Shown: positions 1-6,116 of the stretch, piece after piece
How positions within the stretch are numbered: position 1 is the first letter of the stretch
Layout: each line of letters opens with the position of its first letter
Translations under genes and position numbers: made by a program
Source of the DNA: Bacillota bacterium
GTDB lineage: Bacteria > Bacillota > Clostridia > Lachnospirales > Lachnospiraceae
Length of the DNA stretch: 11,821 nt
Direction: 5' to 3'
NCBI GenBank assembly: GCA_023415655.1
Contig: JAEZKD010000284.1
Location: forward strand, 1 to 11,821
The notes under the pieces: model-generated
The model's input: only the letters and a program-made list of their open reading frames with translations
Told to the model about the DNA's origin: nothing
Databases searched by the model: none

Positions 1-254
1 CCTCCTGCGGACTGTGGCCATAAGCCCAGGGTATGGTCCACATAATACTTCTCAAAGCCACCTTCCATAATCTCAGCCGGTGTAAGATCCTTTGTCAACT
101 GATGAACAATCGCACTTACCATCTCCATATGTGCAAGCTCTTCGGTTCCGATGTCAGTTAAAATACCCACTACCTTTCGGTTGGGCATAGCATAACGCTG
201 TGACAGATAACGCATGGAAGCTGCCAACTCTCCGTCCGGACCACCGAATTGCAT
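1..254 (-). pseudogene. cotJC: CotJC spore-coat manganese catalase family protein, 5'-truncated by an insertion; also cut by the window edge
   Basis: The minus strand reads an open frame beginning MQFGGPDGELAASMRYLSQR and continuing through TDIGTEELAHMEM and YYVDHTLGLWPQSAGG. This is the CotJC / non-haem manganese catalase pattern. Metal-ligand residues expected of the family are visible: the Glu of GGPDGE, and the Glu and His of the EExxH-like ELAH segment. Complete CotJC proteins begin roughly 30 residues earlier, with a conserved segment around the motif W-x-Y-x-K-K-L-x-Y-P. Here that segment is absent and an in-frame TAG lies at 261-263, three codons upstream of the first ATG. No good ribosome site precedes that ATG. 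The base composition is clearly more GC-rich than the neighbouring cargo. I read this as host chromosome: the 3' part of cotJC, separated from its 5' part by the prophage. The C-terminal half continues off the left edge. Family assignment is confident; the split-by-prophage reading is inference. Confidence 0.85.
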
Positions 255-263
255 TTGCCCCTA
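240..263. other. Putative prophage-host junction (att site) inside cotJC
   Basis: CotJC homology on the minus strand is intact up to the codons for Q-F-G-G-P-D-G-E and is lost immediately upstream, where AT-rich non-coding sequence with an in-frame TAG begins. The crossover must lie within about 10 bases of position 255. No recombinase gene and no second att copy are visible in the window, so core length and recombinase type cannot be stated. The abrupt switch in coding potential and composition is what I see; calling it an att site is inference. Confidence 0.6.
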
Positions 264-448
264 ATTATCTAGTATTAATAACAAAGGAGTCCGCATCTTT
301 CATTATATAAAATCAAAAATCTTTGCTATGACTTCCAAAAACTATTAATTTTATCGATATAATTATACTTATTACAAGCAGTAATCTGATGATATCTTTC
401 AGAACACACGATTTACACACGCCAGATTATGCCCATAAGCGCATAATG

Positions 449-480
449 AAAGGAGACAGAAATAACATTTTGTCTCCTTT
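449..480 (-). terminator. Hairpin downstream of the ABC exporter gene, probable operon end
   Basis: Perfect 10-bp arms (AAAGGAGACA at 449-458 and TGTCTCCTTT at 471-480) flank a 12-base loop, about 70 bases past the stop codon of the exporter gene. The U-tract is poor on both strands, so this is a strong stem but an imperfect intrinsic terminator. It could stop the cargo transcript before it enters the cotJC fragment. The rest of the gene-free stretch from 264 to 549 is AT-rich and shows no supportable gene. Confidence 0.5.
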
Positions 481-549
481 ACAAAATTCTGTTACTATAA
501 TACATTTGTATATACTCATTTTAATTTCAATATAAAATGCGTTAATACA

Positions 550-2190
550 TCATTGCGCATTTGAAACATAAAGGCGTAAATCCTGTGCTACTTCACTATG
601 ATTCCCAAAGCGCTTAATTTTACCATTTTCCATTATGAGTATCTTGTCATATTTATCCAACAATTCAAGATGGATTCTATGTGATACATTAATTATGAGT
701 TTATTGTCAATTTCAAGCAATTCCTTCTCTATATTAAAAGAATTATAGTTATCTAACGATGATGTAAATTCGTCAAAAAGTAAAATTGGTGCATTTTTAT
801 ACAACATTCTGGCGATAGCAATTCTTTGCAGTTCGCCGCCGCTGAAATTACTAGTGCTTTCATTAACTTCAGAATCAAATTTATCACTTAGATACTCTAA
901 GTTCAACACTTTAACGATACTTTTGAATTTTTCCCTATCATACGATTCACATAAAACAATATTTTCAGTTATGGTACCAGGCAAAATCTCTATTTTTTGA
1001 TTACAATAACCAATTTTGTTATACCATGTAGGTAAACTTAACTCTTTTATGTTTTTATTATTATACGAAATAAAACCTGAAGTAGGATCATATTCTTTGA
1101 GTATTAACCTTAATAATGTGCTTTTGCCACATCCACTTTCACCAACAATCAAGTATTTACCATTCATAAGGAATTTGAGATTAATACTGTCAATAAACTC
1201 ATTTTCGTCATAACTAAAATCGACCGAATTAAATATTATATCATGTTCTCCGATTTCTCTAATTTCTTCATTATGTTGTTCGTTAAGAATGTTTTCTAAT
1301 TTGTCCCTTATATTCTTTGTTGAGTCCATGTCATTTTTACATTGCATAAGAGATGACAGCGGATTGGTTATATATGAAAGAAGTGTAACAATTGATAATA
1401 CCTGGCCTACTGTCATTTTACCGTAATAGACAAAAACAAATGAAGCAATTATTGCTCCCATCTGGATCGCAAAAGAAAGAAAACCGTTTATGGCGATCAT
1501 CAGAGATTTTATCGCTCCGTAATTTTTATTTCGATCTAGTTTATTTTCGAAAGAATTATTTAACTTTTTTAATACAAAGCCCTGAGCGAAAAATATATTG
1601 ACAGTTTGGATGCTGTTGAATACCCCGTTGACTACACGGATAAGATTAGCATTGGATTCTTGTAATTTTTCTAGAGAGCCCGCTAGTCTTTTCGCGAACA
1701 ACTGGTTGATAACAACAAGAATAATAACCGATCCAGATATTGTCAAGACAATTGGTAGCGATATACTGGATAAATATGTAAAGGCAAACAAAAAATTAAT
1801 TGCTATATATATGCACTGAGTAACGTTAGATATATATTTTTCAGCAATAATCTTTATATCCTTGTTGTAAATTGTCAAAACTTCGGATATGCTTTGCTGC
1901 TTTTTTATTATCTTTTGTGCTATATCCTTTTCAATGTTCCTTTCTGCAATGAACTCGTAGTAGAGGTATACAATGTTAGACCCAATAAGTAATGGAAAGA
2001 CTACCGCAACTAGAGTAACCGCCTTCCAGATAACGGCAGAAATATCAGTGTCCGGGTCATTTACCAAGAGCAAATCGGTAATATATGTTATAAAATATGA
2101 CCTAAAAACAAAATAAGCGCTTAATACTACCATAAAGAACAAGGATAATGCCAAAAATAATTTATTATTCTTGTAAACGTATTTGATCAT
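550..2190 (-). CDS. ABC exporter half-transporter (fused transmembrane and ATPase domains), probable RiPP exporter
   Basis: A 546-residue fusion of an N-terminal membrane domain and a C-terminal ATPase, the layout of type IV ABC exporters that work as dimers in the cytoplasmic membrane. Hydrophobic segments lie near residues 10-36, 55-78, 122-163 and 232-280. The nucleotide-binding domain has Walker A GESGCGKST (350-358), a Q-loop YCNQ (395-398), signature FSGGE (449-453), Walker B ILLFDE (469-474) and the H-loop His504 in NVSHR. All catalytic residues appear intact. There is no N-terminal C39 peptidase domain, so it should not cleave a double-glycine leader itself. The ATG overlaps the maturase stop codon as ATGA, indicating translational coupling and a shared job. 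Its likely substrate is the modified 18-residue peptide encoded just upstream; export may also provide self-protection. The substrate is inferred from context only. Confidence 0.85.
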   Translation of the reverse strand: MIKYVYKNNKLFLALSLFFMVVLSAYFVFRSYFITYITDLLLVNDPDTDISAVIWKAVTLVAVVFPLLIGSNIVYLYYEFIAERNIEKDIAQKIIKKQQSISEVLTIYNKDIKIIAEKYISNVTQCIYIAINFLFAFTYLSSISLPIVLTISGSVIILVVINQLFAKRLAGSLEKLQESNANLIRVVNGVFNSIQTVNIFFAQGFVLKKLNNSFENKLDRNKNYGAIKSLMIAINGFLSFAIQMGAIIASFVFVYYGKMTVGQVLSIVTLLSYITNPLSSLMQCKNDMDSTKNIRDKLENILNEQHNEEIREIGEHDIIFNSVDFSYDENEFIDSINLKFLMNGKYLIVGESGCGKSTLLRLILKEYDPTSGFISYNNKNIKELSLPTWYNKIGYCNQKIEILPGTITENIVLCESYDREKFKSIVKVLNLEYLSDKFDSEVNESTSNFSGGELQRIAIARMLYKNAPILLFDEFTSSLDNYNSFNIEKELLEIDNKLIINVSHRIHLELLDKYDKILIMENGKIKRFGNHSEVAQDLRLYVSNAQ

Positions 2191-3437
2191 GCCATTACCT
2201 CATAATATTTCATGCAATACATATCCGCACAATTATTAATCCTTTTAAGAGGGCATACCCTGTTATAGCATCTTGCAAGATTTGAACACTCTAGACATTT
2301 TTCTGTTACAGCATCCTCAATCCATTTTTTTTCTTTCTCTTCATCAATAACCATAACGCCATTTTCTAAATCCAAAAAACCGATATTATTTATATCATCC
2401 TCAATCGCGACAGTGCACTTTGCAATACCACCATTTGCTCTAATGGCGTATGTACTTTTTGAGCCAGCATAACACGCATACTTCAATAAATCATATTTTT
2501 CTTCTTCATATATAAATAATCCCTTGCTTTTTATGTAATCATTATGCTGTTTCAAGATTTCACTAATCTTTTGTTGATCAGTGAAAATAGGCAAATCAAA
2601 ATCCTCATCACCCCATTTGCCAACAGGCCTAATTAGAAACTGTAGTCTTTTATCTTCTGAAAACTCTGTAAATAAGTCATAAAAAGAAAAATCAAATTCT
2701 TTATTGGTAATATTTACTCTCAACAAGATTTTAAAATCCCTTTTTATTGTTAGAGCATCTAAAATATTTTTCAGAATAATATTAAATGAACCTGCTCCAT
2801 TTTTAAATTTTCTCTGTTCATCGTGCGTATATCCGTCCAAAGTAATTTGGTATGATGTGATATTATTGTCCAACAAAAGATTAAATGTAGTTTTATTCAG
2901 CAAAACGCCATTGGTTGTAATTCCGCTCACAAATGTAACGTCTTTATTAGATATTTCATTAATGATTCCTCTGTTAAAGCTAACAATATCATTGATTTTC
3001 AACAAGGGCTCTCCGCCAAACCAACATACAGAAATTACTTTCTTTTTATCAACATCAATAGCATTTTTAACTAAACTTAATAACAAATTATAGTGTGGCT
3101 CTTTTAATTCAATTTTTTCATGTTTTTCATAACAATATGTGCAATTTAAATTGCAGTCCTCTGTTGGAAATAGTATAAATTCAAGAGTCTCACTTTCTTT
3201 TTTCTCAATCACAGCCCCTATTTCTTCATGGTCTTCGTATAGAAAATTCTCAGCAAATAACGCTTGCTCTAACGAACTCTCAAGCCTATCAGTTCCTCCA
3301 CTATTGATGATTCCGTTTAACTCCTCTATAAACTTATATTCAGTGAGTTCAATAGTAGAGTTAGAAATCTGAGAGCGGATAATCTTATTATTACCATCTT
3401 CTTTATATGTAATATAGTTTGAAAGGCTATATCTCAT
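2187..3437 (-). CDS. Radical SAM/SPASM peptide maturase (RiPP-modifying enzyme)
   Basis: A 416-residue radical SAM protein. The cluster motif CNLNCTYC (Cys95, Cys99, Cys102) binds the 4Fe-4S cluster that cleaves S-adenosylmethionine; GGEP follows at 141-144. The C-terminus is a SPASM-type region: Cys322 and Cys341, then Cys381, Cys384, Cys390, Cys395, Cys403 and Cys408, enough for two auxiliary Fe-S clusters. Residues 1 to about 80 precede the barrel and look like the small leader-recognition region found in many such maturases, though this is a weak call. Relatives include sulfatase maturases and the Cys-rich-peptide maturases that form thioether cross-links. No sulfatase is near; an 18-residue Cys-containing peptide is encoded directly upstream and an exporter overlaps downstream, so peptide maturation is favoured. 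A GGAGG site sits 6 bases before the ATG. Reaction type (thioether, carbon-carbon bond, epimerisation) cannot be told from sequence. Confidence 0.88.
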   Translation of the reverse strand: MRYSLSNYITYKEDGNNKIIRSQISNSTIELTEYKFIEELNGIINSGGTDRLESSLEQALFAENFLYEDHEEIGAVIEKKESETLEFILFPTEDCNLNCTYCYEKHEKIELKEPHYNLLLSLVKNAIDVDKKKVISVCWFGGEPLLKINDIVSFNRGIINEISNKDVTFVSGITTNGVLLNKTTFNLLLDNNITSYQITLDGYTHDEQRKFKNGAGSFNIILKNILDALTIKRDFKILLRVNITNKEFDFSFYDLFTEFSEDKRLQFLIRPVGKWGDEDFDLPIFTDQQKISEILKQHNDYIKSKGLFIYEEEKYDLLKYACYAGSKSTYAIRANGGIAKCTVAIEDDINNIGFLDLENGVMVIDEEKEKKWIEDAVTEKCLECSNLARCYNRVCPLKRINNCADMYCMKYYEVMA

Positions 3438-3460
3438 AACATACCTCCTGTTAATAGGAA

Positions 3461-3500
3461 TGGAAGCGAGGATTATTTTGCAAATAATTCTCGCTTTCCA
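3461..3500 (-). terminator. Strong hairpin between precursor peptide and maturase genes (attenuator or mRNA stabiliser)
   Basis: On the minus strand TGGAAAGCGAG pairs with CTCGCTTCCA (one bulged A), and the stem continues after a single A-C mismatch as ATTATTT / AAATAAT around a 3-base loop. The stem has about 17 pairs. It lies 26 bases after the precursor stop and ends 10 bases before the maturase ribosome site. No U-run follows, so full termination is unlikely. Such hairpins between a RiPP precursor and its enzyme commonly raise the peptide-to-enzyme ratio by partial termination or 3'-end protection. That role is inference. Confidence 0.6.
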
Positions 3501-3526
3501 CCACTAAAAAATTTTCTCTGTAAAAA

Positions 3527-3583
3527 CTAGCAGTTGCAATTATTCTGAGCCTGAGACTCAACTGTTGCCTTAATAATATTCAT
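3527..3583 (-). CDS. Putative 18-residue RiPP precursor peptide with C-terminal Cys-Asn-Cys
   Basis: The minus strand encodes MNIIKATVESQAQNNCNC followed by TAG. The start is set by a near-perfect ribosome site, AAAGGAGGTG, 5 bases before the ATG; this is one of the strongest sites in the window and argues the tiny frame is really translated. The only two cysteines are residues 16 and 18, in the sequence NNCNC at the very end, so the N-terminal ~12 residues would serve as leader and the last few as modified core. There is no double-glycine motif. It sits immediately upstream of the radical SAM maturase and exporter, the usual place for a precursor. At 18 residues it is shorter than PqqA (about 22-24), itself among the shortest known radical SAM substrates. 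I do not recognise a named family; a Cys-rich-peptide type related to the CcpM systems is possible. It is far below usual gene-calling cut-offs. Confidence 0.72.
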   Translation of the reverse strand: MNIIKATVESQAQNNCNC

Positions 3584-3605
3584 TATTTCACCTCCTTTGT
3601 TTATA

Positions 3606-3645
3606 TTTTACATTATACATTTTTTTCCACGCTAGTAACATGTCG
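3606..3645 (-). promoter_or_regulatory. Candidate promoter of the peptide-maturase-exporter operon
   Basis: A perfect TATAAT lies at 3617-3612 on the minus strand, about 29 bases before the precursor ATG. With 17-base spacing the -35 position holds TGTTAC (3640-3635), a poor match to TTGACA. A weak -35 next to a perfect -10 suggests need for an activator or another sigma factor. The preceding gene, a small HTH protein, ends about 30 bases further upstream. I see no convincing operator repeat. Confidence 0.4.
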
Positions 3646-3674
3646 TATTTGGAAAATTTAAGCATATTATGGAT

Positions 3675-3845
3675 TTATTTACTCTTTTTTTGTAGATATT
3701 TATCTATGTGATCTATATTTGGTCCTACAATAATTTCATGATACCATTCATTTATTGTTGTTGGACGGATTCCGGTTGCTTTTACAAGATCCGATTGTGT
3801 CCATCTACGCTCTCCTATAATCCTTGCTAGGTAAATACGAATCAT
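3675..3845 (-). CDS. Small XRE/Cro-type helix-turn-helix protein, 56 aa
   Basis: The frame starts MIRIYLARIIGERRWTQSDL and continues with VKATGIRPTTINEWYHE, a good match to the Cro/C1-type HTH family that includes small phage and ICE regulators (Pfam HTH_26-like). The HTH lies at about residues 15-36. Typical relatives continue for another 10-15 residues after IDHIDK with a conserved segment around C-x-x-L-x-C; here the protein ends at IDKYLQKKSK, so the last helix is missing or replaced. AAGGTGA lies 6 bases before the ATG. It is placed directly upstream of the candidate promoter of the peptide operon and in the same direction, so it may regulate that operon or its own transcription. It could also be a decayed phage regulator. 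Family call is firm; role is inference. Confidence 0.75.
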   Translation of the reverse strand: MIRIYLARIIGERRWTQSDLVKATGIRPTTINEWYHEIIVGPNIDHIDKYLQKKSK

Positions 3846-3947
3846 TATATTCACCTTCCATTTTTGTTATATATTAACACAAAGGGTGATTATAAATATT
3901 ATTTTGTTAAATTATAATGCGCTATTTATAGTTTAAAAAAATAATAT

Positions 3948-4697
3948 TTAAAAATTCGTTATGATTACTTCTTTGAATTCACTAGACTTATTTTTCGAAG
4001 TTAAATTGCTATTCCTCGCTATTCTTTCAATATTGAAATCACTATATATCTCTCTAACATATTCATCATCATTATAGGATAATATAAATTTGCCTTCTAT
4101 CTTCTTAAGCAGCCCATTTAATTTAACATGATCATCAATATTAAAACGACTATCATAAAAACTTTCAGTTCCCAAATAGGGCGGATCAAGATAAAACAGA
4201 GCATTCGGTCTGTCGTATACCTTAATCAATCGCTCATAATCCATGTTTTCAATTACAACATTTTTTAGTCGTTCATTAATTTCGGATAAATAGTCTATGG
4301 TATTAACTAAATTCTTCTTATTGGTACCAAATGTTTTACGATCTGCTCCAAAACTTGACTTTATAATATAAAAGTATCTAGCTGCCCTTTGTATATCAGT
4401 GAGCCCTTTATAATTTAATTGCTCCTTGTAATTGAAAAACTGTTCTCGTGAAACAATAAGCCACTCTAATTCCCTCTGAAGCTCATTACAATGATACTTG
4501 ATGCATCTATAGAGATTTATCAAATTACTATCAATATCATTGAATACCTCAAGCTCTTTACCTTGTTCTTTACCAAATAATACCCAACCGGCTCCACCAA
4601 AGACCTCTATATATCTTTCAAATTCCTCCGGAAATTTTTCAATAATATGTTTTCGTAACAACTTCTTACCGCCTATCCAGGCTATAAAACTATTCAA
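3948..4697 (-). CDS. dam: DNA adenine-N6 methyltransferase, D12 (Dam) class, phage-borne orphan
   Basis: A 249-residue protein with the two hallmark motifs of D12-class adenine methyltransferases: the AdoMet-binding motif FGGAG in YIEVFGGAG (29-37) and the catalytic DPPY (171-174). The N-terminal WIGGKKLLRKHI segment is also typical, as is FILSYND (204-210). It transfers a methyl group from S-adenosylmethionine to adenine in a short target; GATC is common for the family but the target cannot be read here. No restriction endonuclease gene is adjacent, so it acts alone, perhaps protecting phage DNA from host restriction or affecting gene expression. The start is TTG: GAGGTGA sits 6 bases upstream, and the nearby ATG and GTG frames close at once. 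It lies between the endolysin hairpin and the HTH/peptide cargo. Confidence 0.88.
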   Translation of the reverse strand: MNSFIAWIGGKKLLRKHIIEKFPEEFERYIEVFGGAGWVLFGKEQGKELEVFNDIDSNLINLYRCIKYHCNELQRELEWLIVSREQFFNYKEQLNYKGLTDIQRAARYFYIIKSSFGADRKTFGTNKKNLVNTIDYLSEINERLKNVVIENMDYERLIKVYDRPNALFYLDPPYLGTESFYDSRFNIDDHVKLNGLLKKIEGKFILSYNDDEYVREIYSDFNIERIARNSNLTSKNKSSEFKEVIITNF

Positions 4698-4736
4698 TAC
4701 TATTCACCTCATATTAATTTTTATATTTATCTAAAC

Positions 4737-4782
4737 CACCTGCAGCAATAACATATTCGCGCCTATACTATTACTGCAGGTG
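4737..4782 (-). terminator. Long stem-loop after the endolysin gene, probable end of the lysis transcript
   Basis: CACCTGCAG-C-AATA at 4737-4750 is the inverted complement of TATT-A-CTGCAGGTG at 4769-4782, giving a 14-position stem with one mismatch around an 18-base loop. It begins 8 bases after the endolysin stop on the minus strand. The following sequence is T/A-rich but has only a short T-run, so it is an imperfect intrinsic terminator. It separates phage late genes from the methylase and cargo region. Confidence 0.6.
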
Positions 4783-4790
4783 AATAATTG

Positions 4791-5567
4791 TTAATTAAGA
4801 AAAGATTTCCTTGTATTAGGTCCAACTTTACCGTCAACAAGTAGACCATGTTTATTCTGATACACTCTGATAGCAGCATCGGTAATCTTTCCACATGAAC
4901 CATCAATAGATAGTTTTTTTATTACTCCGTCTACCTCTACCTCAGCTATTCCATCTTTAATTAATTCATACTGGACCCACTTCACGGTATCACCCTTACA
5001 AACTACCTTATTGTTCTCGTGATCGTAATATATAGTAGTTTTGGGTACTGGATAAGGATTCTCTCCTAATCCGTCTTCTAAGGCCATGACAACATGACTG
5101 CCTTCCTTTAGATAGATACCACCACGTTTGGCAAATTTATCACTAATCAAGTGAGATTTATCGGCAAATGCTTCAAACTTGCCAGTGGCGAGAAAACTTG
5201 TCCTGATTGACCTTGTAGTATTCGATACAGAAATATCCAGTCCGGCAAGTTTGTAACAGGCTGATACCAGAGAAGAGCAATCAAACTCACCTTTCGCTCC
5301 ACGTATTTTATTACCGTTCTTTACTATGGAATTGTACCCGGACAATCTCTCAGATTGATCGTAACCAAAATTATTATCAGCACAAATCTGCTCCATGATA
5401 TTTGCTGCTTTATCTGCTAAAGCAACATCCTTGCATACAAGATATACATTCCATGGTTTGCTATACCATGAACGAAAGCAGATTTCTTTATTGGTTTGAT
5501 CACCAGCTTTTCCGCCAATAATCTTTCCATTTTCATCAATAGAAGCATGTCCTATTCTAATAGCCAT
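4791..5567 (-). CDS. Phage endolysin: NlpC/P60-like cysteine peptidase with C-terminal peptidoglycan-binding domain
   Basis: A 258-residue lysin. The catalytic part covers about residues 1-175: Cys97 in EFDCSSLVSACY starts the helix as in NlpC/P60-fold peptidases, and His158 in EGSHVVMAL is the likely partner. The opening segment GHASIDENGKIIGGKAGDQT is characteristic of clostridial prophage lysins of this group. Residues 192-258 form a PG_binding_1-like repeat, with VKWVQYEL near its start and DGKVGPNTRKSFLN at its end. There is no signal peptide, so it would need the holin to reach the wall, where it would cut peptide cross-links or stems. AGGAGG precedes the ATG by 8 bases, and the gene follows the holin candidate by 12 bases, the normal lysis cassette order. 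The exact bond cut is not determined. Confidence 0.85.
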   Translation of the reverse strand: MAIRIGHASIDENGKIIGGKAGDQTNKEICFRSWYSKPWNVYLVCKDVALADKAANIMEQICADNNFGYDQSERLSGYNSIVKNGNKIRGAKGEFDCSSLVSACYKLAGLDISVSNTTRSIRTSFLATGKFEAFADKSHLISDKFAKRGGIYLKEGSHVVMALEDGLGENPYPVPKTTIYYDHENNKVVCKGDTVKWVQYELIKDGIAEVEVDGVIKKLSIDGSCGKITDAAIRVYQNKHGLLVDGKVGPNTRKSFLN

Positions 5568-5579
5568 AATATATACCTC

Positions 5580-5897
5580 CTACCTCTTAAACCGCATCCA
5601 CAAGTCATTAAAGGAATCCCATCCGTATGTAGCTATATAGGATACAGGGAACCCACTTATAATTATTGCAATCAAGTAATACCAGGTGAATTGCATATTG
5701 ATATATGCAATATAAGCAAGATAAGCTATAGGGCAAATTACAATGGATACAATTAATGTCCAAGTCTTAGTGGGTATATTCTGAATCACCCATACTTCCT
5801 TAGTCACCTGAACAATTACAGATACGATAAATGCCATAGCGCATAAGACGGCTACGATCAGCGGAACTAAATTGAAAAACTCATTAAATATACTCAT
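5580..5897 (-). CDS. Probable holin, 105 aa, three membrane segments
   Basis: Three hydrophobic stretches lie near residues 10-30, 45-66 and 71-91, with a short basic C-terminus ending MRFKR. The loop VTKEVWVIQNIPTKTW (31-46) resembles the conserved loop of small Gram-positive phage holins of the superfamily V/Hol44 type. Position directly before the endolysin supports a role as holin: pore formation in the cytoplasmic membrane that releases or activates the lysin. GGAGG lies 8 bases before the ATG, and the start is 3 bases from the end of the preceding small membrane protein. Of the three small membrane proteins in the module this is the best holin candidate. Confidence 0.7.
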   Translation of the reverse strand: MSIFNEFFNLVPLIVAVLCAMAFIVSVIVQVTKEVWVIQNIPTKTWTLIVSIVICPIAYLAYIAYINMQFTWYYLIAIIISGFPVSYIATYGWDSFNDLWMRFKR

Positions 5898-5900
5898 AAC

Positions 5901-6116
5901 CTATTCCTCCTTTTTTTCTTTCTTAACTTTATTTTTTTTGATACTCGTTAACATAAGCAACTCTCCAGTTGTGAATGTAAACCATGCTGCTATTAAACCG
6001 GATGGTTCGCTACCAACTCTAAGGAATACATATAAAACAGCAGCCGTGAAAAGTGTATTTAACACAATCACGGCTGTTACTATAAATTTAGAATATAATC
6101 CTTTCTTTTTGGTCAC
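5901..6116 (-). CDS. Small two-segment membrane protein of the lysis module, holin or antiholin candidate
   Basis: A 71-residue protein starting with GTG; the GTGA overlaps the stop codon of the preceding gene, so translation is coupled. It has a basic start (MTKKKGLYSK), two hydrophobic segments near residues 10-32 and 38-58 and a very basic, Lys/Glu-rich tail from about residue 60. Two-segment topology with a charged tail is common in class II holins and in antiholins. I do not recognise a named family. Location between another membrane protein and the holin candidate suggests it takes part in lysis timing, but that rests on context. Confidence 0.6.
   Translation of the reverse strand: MTKKKGLYSKFIVTAVIVLNTLFTAAVLYVFLRVGSEPSGLIAAWFTFTTGELLMLTSIKKNKVKKEKKEE

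Noticed and set aside
264..302. A 12-codon minus-strand frame (MKDADSFVINTR) ending just before the cotJC fragment.
   Set aside because: No ribosome site, closed upstream by a stop, and too short to support.
424..465. A 13-codon minus-strand frame (MLFLSPFIMRLWA) preceded by AAAGGAG.
   Set aside because: The apparent ribosome site and start are part of the 449-480 hairpin downstream of the operon; no conservation or partner gene supports it.
1016..1819. Several plus-strand open frames inside the exporter, maturase, fibre and baseplate genes.
   Set aside because: They lie antisense to clearly coding frames with recognisable motifs, have no ribosome sites, and their translations resemble no family.
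2187..3437. Reading the radical SAM protein as an anaerobic sulfatase maturase.
   Set aside because: It has the same general fold, but no sulfatase gene is near, and the adjacent short Cys-containing peptide and coupled exporter favour peptide maturation.
3476..3529. The frame after the peptide's TAG stays open for 17 more codons before TAA, so a readthrough product was considered.
   Set aside because: There is no sign of stop-codon suppression in other genes here, the extension overlaps the hairpin, and a 17-codon open run is expected by chance.
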